Assembly (NCBI RefSeq): GCF_011075055.1
Contig: NC_058149.1
Location: 5,090,449 to 5,154,448 of the forward strand
Direction: 5' to 3'
Length of the DNA: 64,000 nt
Origin: Mangifera indica
Taxonomy: Eukaryota > Streptophyta > Magnoliopsida > Sapindales > Anacardiaceae
Below, piece after piece: positions 59,080 to 64,000 of this stretch (positions are counted from its first letter, which is position 1; every line of letters starts with the position of its first letter). The position numbers were made by a program, and so were the translations under genes. Under the pieces are notes generated by a model. The model saw only the letters and a list, made by a program, of their open reading frames with translations, was not told the DNA's origin and searched no databases.

Positions 59080-60884
59080 TAGTTATATCATTTTGCACCC
59101 TATTAGTTTAAAAACAACCTTTTTCACTCTTGAAATTTTCTTTTACAACTCTCGCCTTACTTTTGAGACCTTTCATTTTCTTCCCACATCAAAGCCTAGT
59201 TAGCAAAAATATGAATAATTTGCATTTACTTCGTATATTAAACATGACGTTTTGAATTTTTAAACTCAAAACGTATATTTTACATGTTTCCTGTATTAAA
59301 TGACTGTTTTATTGGTTTTTCTTTTTATTGAATTTTAAATAAATTCAAAATAACATTATTTTAATGCCCAAGTCTAAAGTACAAAAGTGTCTTTTTAATT
59401 TTCAATTAATTCCCATAAAGTCGACAAAAAAATATCCCATTTTTTTCAAAACCCTAACATCTTCATTCATCGCATGAGGTTCATATTAATAATAGCTACA
59501 AAAACTTTTTCACATTATTTTTTTTCGCAGATCAATGTTTTTTTTTTTGTCAGACTCAACTCTTTATTTTTGTTATTCTCCGAAAAAGTCAACTTTTATT
59601 GTCTTTTTCTTTGCTTATTTGCAACTTTGTCATGTTTATGATTCGTTTAATATCTGATATATGGATTGATTTGAGGTACCAATTTTTCATTAATCTTATT
59701 GCATATTCACCTAGTGATGCAGTGGTTGAATATGATGTATTATGTTATATTAATTTTAATATTTAATTAATTTACATTTGAATTGTTATATTAATTTTAA
59801 TAAAGAGATATATGAAAAATGTTAAAATTATGATTCATATTGTCGTATTTTTAGAAATATATCATTGACGATGTACCGTATTAAATCTGTATATACACGT
59901 TTCGTATTTGAATTTTATGACCATTTTTTTATAAATGTATTTTTAACCATGCGTCGTATTATACTTGTATAATTTTCATACTATTTTTTCAATTCTTGTA
60001 TTTTCTAATTAGACATCAAAGGAGGCTTGTCTTCTCAGTCGATTATTATTTTTTTAGAGTGGTTCTCTCTTCCTTTTTTGACAATAGATGCGTCTGTTCA
60101 TGGGTTCATTTTTGTCAACCTTTTCTTTTTTGGCGTTGTTCCCTCATTTGGTCATTGAGTCTCTTTCCTAAGGTTGTTATCTCTTTTCTTGATTATTTTA
60201 TCCTTATCCGACCATAGATAGGTGCTATTGTGGGCTCTTTCTCACCATATCTCTTTTCCTAACCAAATATAATCTTAGATTCCCCTATTTAACGACATAT
60301 GAGTTTTCCTTTGTTTCTCACAATTTCCTTCTTTTGTTTTTTGACACCCAACAAAAAAATACAAATACCTAACACTCTTGATGTCTGACAATTGTTGTGA
60401 TTTTTTCTTTGACGATCTCACATATCAATTGCCCTCCGGTGATTTGTCATATACTTGTGAGTTTTTATTTGGTTGGAAATGCTTAAAGTTTCAATCCAAT
60501 CAAAGTACTAGATGATACAATCAAAGTTCGATAAAACTTTTGCTCATAACATAACTGTTGCTACCATTGAGAGTTCATCTTTTAGTCACTCCTCTACATT
60601 AGAAAAGTTTCTTAGTCACATTGATACTTTAAAACAAGCCTTAACATAATCCATCACTAATACCTCAACTTCATCCATTTCCGCATGTTGTAATCACGAT
60701 TGTTGTTCTTATCTGTTTACATCTAAAAAGATTACGTCTACTTCTCTTGTTATTCATACTGTTGATAACTTTTGTTTGTTTGTAAATCATATTGGTGATA
60801 TCTCCACTTCCATCATATCATTATTTGATACCTTCCTTGTTTTCAGAAAATTTTCGTTTTGTTCCTTTTATAGGTTATTCCGTT
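59080..60884 (+). pseudogene. copia-3 gag/protease remnant
   Basis: Between the LTRs only traces remain. At about 60560-60850 the plus strand reads TLEKFLSHIDTLKQALT, TSTSSISACCNHDC, KKITSTSLVIHTVDN and FVNHIGDISTSIISLFDTFL, which resemble the protease/pre-integrase region of plant copia elements. The frame 59996-60217 has no recognisable domain. All stops considered, it is dead. Confidence 0.5.
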
Positions 60885-61199
60885 TCCAGTTATGAGATTT
60901 AGGCTCTTATATAAATTCATGTACAATAATACATATCAAAAAGACAAGAAATCAAATTTATTCATAATTTACTTAGTGAATGTAGGAGAGCAAAAGTTTT
61001 GAACTGCTAAAAAACAAGTTATCTACCCCACCAGAGTGAGGCCACAGAACCTACCCCAGTGCCTAAAATTTCCCTTTCAAAATCGATGAGCTTACTGTTT
61101 TCATCAATTTCTGTTTCTCTTTGATGTCAAAATGCATAAATAGACAATCGAGCCAGCCTATCCCACCTCCTCCTTTTATCTGAATCACTCTCTTGCATT

Positions 61200-61376
61200 G
61201 ATTATCCTCTGCGCGCAAACTAACCTCACAAATATATATCCCTTTGACCCTCTTTCTTTATTTTTGTTTTTGTTTTTGTTGAGAAATTTTCTTGTGTTCC
61301 TCACTCTGTGTTCTCTACATGAAACAGAGTGTTCTCTATCACAGAATAGAGCTGAATTTTTATTGCTTTACTTACA
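61200..61376 (+). promoter_or_regulatory. Probable kinase promoter and 5' leader
   Basis: A TATATAT box at 61233-61239 lies about 140 bases before the ATG. A CT/T-rich leader with repeated TTTTTG (61258-61280) follows, common in plant 5' UTRs. Confidence 0.4.
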
Positions 61377-63034
61377 ATGAAGTATCTAAGAACCAACAGC
61401 TTGAAGCGCTTGTTTTCATTAAGAAAAATAGGTCTTGATGAAGGTGCTTCCACAATTCCAAGTCCACGTGAGTCCATTGAAGATAACAACAGCAATGAAA
61501 GAAGTTTTAGAACAACCAAGAGTTCTTCTCCTAGACCAACTTGGAAATGCTTTTCTTTTGAAGAAATTTCTGTTGCCACCAATCGGTTCAGCTCAGGTTT
61601 GGCTCATAAATATATTTTATCGAAGTCATGAACTTTAGGCTTGTTTTGTTGGTTTTTGTATTCGAGTTTTGATATATATATATTTTTTTCATGTGGGTTG
61701 CAGAGAATTTGGTTGGTATAGGAGGCTATGCTGAGGTCTATAAGGGAGTTTTTGAAGATGGAGAGAAGATAGCTGTCAAAAGGCTTACAAAATGTTCAAC
61801 TGATGACAGAAAAGAGAAGGATTTCTTGACAGAAATTGGAACCATAGGCCATGTTTCGCATCCAAATGTGTTGCCTCTTCTTGGTTGCTGTATTGACAAT
61901 GGCCTTTATCTCATTTTTCAATTTTCCTCTAGAGGCTCAGTTGCTTCTCTTTTTCATGGTAAAGAATCAAACTTTAAACACAGATTCATGAATTTTGATT
62001 GCTTTGTTCAATTGTTGGATCTCCATGATCGTATAAGAGGTCTTGAGATTGAATTTCGAATCCTGCTCTCATCAGAGCATAGAGGGCTTTAGTTTAAATT
62101 TGTAAAAAGAAAATTATCTAAGCTTTAGCCTTTTTTTCTTTTTTGTTGCAGATGTGAATTTGCCACCATTAGATTGGAAAATAAGGTATAAGATTGCAGT
62201 TGGGACTGCAAGAGGCTTGCATTACTTGCACAAAGGGTGTCAAAGAAGGATAATTCACAGAGATATTAAGTCTTCAAACATTTTATTGACAGAAGATTTT
62301 GAACCCCAGGTGACACAGCTGGAGTTGCATTCTAACTTCTAGATCAAATTCTTGCTAGAATATTAATTTTTGAAATTTGCTAGAATTTTGATGTTGGTGT
62401 TTTAGATTTCTGATTTTGGATTGGCAAAATGGCTTCCATCTCAATGGAGTCACCATTCAATTGCTCCAATTGAAGGCACATTTGGGTACCGAATCTTCAC
62501 AACTTTTGAGCCAAAGCCTGGAAGTTTGTTTCGAGTACTGTACTGAAATTGAATTTTTTGCAGGCACTTGGCTCCTGAGTACTTCATGCATGGAATTGTG
62601 GATGAGAAAACTGATGTGTTTGCATTTGGTGTGTTTTTACTGGAGATCATTTCCGGACGGAAACCGGTTGACAGTTCTCACCTGAGTTTACACAGCTGGG
62701 TAATGTCAACACCCATAAATGTTTCACAAAGTTTGATTGTTTATTAAATCTCAGTTTGCCTCTAGTCACCGGCTTCATTAGTCAATCTCCTTGTTAAATT
62801 TCTTGTAGAGTTAAGCAACCAAGACTTTAGTGAAAATTATTTAATTATTAGGCAGCTTTTAATAGTTCTTATTGAATCAAACAGGCCAAACCAATTTTGA
62901 ACCATGGAGATCTTGACAAGCTGGTAGATCCAAGTCTCCAAGGGACCTATGATGTCACACAGCTTAATCAGCTTGCCTTTGCAGCCTCTCTCTGCATCCG
63001 CGAATCCACCACATGGCGCCCCACCATGAGCGAG
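61377..63034 (+). CDS. Receptor-like cytoplasmic kinase, group VI/RBK-like (3' end not in window)
   Basis: Six exons join in frame: 61377-61596, 61704-61958, 62152-62309, 62406-62485, 62564-62699, 62885-63034 (999 bp, 333 codons), all with GT/AG introns. N-terminus: about 60 residues, basic and Ser-rich, with no signal peptide or membrane segment. From residue 60: [18 protein letters not shown], Gly loop [16 protein letters not shown] Lys in IAVKRLTK, Glu in [20 protein letters not shown]. Then catalytic [37 protein letters not shown] with [25 protein letters not shown], and [20 protein letters not shown] to [10 protein letters not shown]. All Ser/Thr-kinase motifs are kept. RLCK VI_A kinases include the ROP-binding kinases RBK1/2, soluble kinases linked to ROP GTPase signalling; the exact subclass is inferred. 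The C-terminal tail exon expected after MSE (VLE-type) is not found by 64000. Confidence 0.87.
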
Positions 63035-64000
63035 GTAAAAAAAAAAAAAAACTACTAGTAATTCTCATATCATGTCATACAAATTCTTAAGTGCAAACAT
63101 CCTGATTATTTAACTGAAAGGAAGCAAATTCGGATATCAGAAAACCAATATGAAATGATTTTTTTCTGAAATATTTAGGGAATGATTTTTGTCATTGAAA
63201 GACATCTTGGGCGGTCCCTTATTCATATACATTTATTTACTCAAGTATTTGTTTCACAAATATACCAAACAGTATTTTATCACAGATAATTTATTCATGT
63301 TGTCAGTGGTTCCTCTTATCTATATATGTGTATTCCCCTATGCAGAAGCTTCAAATGAGTTTCATTTTTATTCTGCAGACTAAGCTGTTTGATGATAAGG
63401 ATCATTACATCATAAAATTGATACCTTTCAGTTGACTGTCTGATTAATAAGTTAATTTTCTCAATTTGATTGTCTTCTTGCTTGCTATGACTTTCCATGT
63501 CATTTTCACTGGTTTGCACTTGGGACTGCAACATGGAAACTTAGATTTGGTCATTTTTATTTATTTTTCTGGTGTTGGTGGTAGTTCATTTTGTGGTTTT
63601 TTTATTTTTTTTTAATCGCTTGATCCTAGAACAAGTCAAGGATGTTCAAGTCCACCTAACGTAAATCTTTAAGCTAAATAAGATAGTAAAATATAATCCT
63701 CCCATGTGAGTAGAAGATTAGAACATGATTGCTTTAGACAAGGCCTAATTTGACTCACTATTCATCTGTGTTCCCTAATATGATATTAATATCACCATTT
63801 AGTTAAAAAATTGTAATTTACTGTACTAAATAAATGAAAAGTTTAATCTTAATATGTCGTTAGTGGGTTTCACACTTATGCTCTCATACATGAACACCCC
63901 TCTTTCGTCATTTAAATTACCCCTTGAGGTATAATTCATGCTCATTGGTTGAAGCCATTTGCATGATATGTGTATTTTGCCCGAATGTTAAAGTTTATCT
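63035..64000. other. Kinase 3' intron/downstream DNA
   Basis: It starts as a GT intron with a run of A (63038-63052). No exon encoding the usual RLCK VI tail (VLE...WKMP...EEFWGFEDLE) is recognisable. A CAG acceptor at about 63377-63379 would add TKLFDDKDHYIIKLIPFS and a stop at 63432-63434, but this does not resemble the family. The last exon may lie beyond the window. Confidence 0.5.

Larger units (their letters stand above)
58600..60972 (+). mobile_element. copia-3: internally deleted copia element
   Basis: About 100 bases at 58688-58783 and 59058-59067 recur at about 60885-60972 (both with AAAAAGACAAGAAATC and ATTCATAATTTA), marking the two LTRs. A tRNA-Met-type PBS follows the left LTR. 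The right LTR lacks its start, and most of gag-pol is missing. The left boundary is approximate. Confidence 0.65.

Noticed and set aside
59996..60217. 73-codon hydrophobic frame as a membrane peptide gene
   Set aside because: Inside the copia-3 remnant, T-rich composition, no recognisable family.

Overview
The window is nuclear DNA of a flowering plant, most likely a eudicot. The evidence is two plant-type host genes with plant introns, fragments of two more plant genes (a PCBER/isoflavone-reductase-like gene and a UBP12/UBP13-like gene), and a typical plant repeat load: Ty1/copia, Athila-type Ty3/gypsy, an L1-type LINE, hAT elements, and MULE-type and other MITEs. The DNA is AT-rich, most transposon genes carry stop codons, and no prokaryotic, organellar, CRISPR or rRNA features were seen. 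The species cannot be named from the sequence alone.

Layout. 0-1.1 kb: the 3' end of a copia element with an internal tandem duplication and a 183-bp LTR. 2.4-3.0 kb (minus): an intact intronless reading frame for the U4/U6.U5 tri-snRNP 27-kDa protein (SNRNP27). 3.68-7.93 kb: a complete 4.2-kb hAT element (hAT-1) with TIRs and a target-site duplication; its four-exon transposase has three in-frame stops. 8.62-12.66 kb: a MULE-type MITE with 10-bp TSDs, split by a second hAT (hAT-2, 9.31-12.55 kb) with its own 8-bp TSD.

12.7-47.8 kb is one nested structure. A copia element (copia-2) has its gag interrupted by a long solo LTR, a hAT MITE and an intron-containing PCBER gene fragment. Its RT is interrupted by a LINE (20.53-47.53 kb, minus, poly-A and 12-16 bp TSD). 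The LINE is interrupted by a 21-kb Athila-type gypsy element (20.89-42.14 kb). That element's env-position gene is interrupted by hAT-3 (29.53-38.02 kb). hAT-3 carries another solo LTR with a TATGA TSD and a three-exon antisense fragment of a UBP12/13-like gene. The chain copia-2, LINE, gypsy, hAT-3, solo LTR is five levels deep.

47.8-58.8 kb is intergenic: a third solo LTR, several MULE-type MITEs, a palindromic MITE, a possible SINE, and AT-rich DNA with no gene recognised. 58.6-61.0 kb is an internally deleted copia with a hAT MITE in its 5' LTR. 61.4-63.0 kb (plus) is an undamaged receptor-like cytoplasmic kinase gene, group VI/RBK-like, of six exons; its last exon is not in the window.

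Only SNRNP27 and the kinase look like functional host genes. The rest is transposon history. Many transposon lesions are TGG to TAG/TGA or CAA to TAA, the pattern expected from deamination of methylated cytosine in silenced DNA. I found no convincing new biological system. The most informative observations are the nesting order read from TSDs, the two captured host-gene fragments, and the possible autonomous/non-autonomous pairing of hAT-3 with two MITEs.
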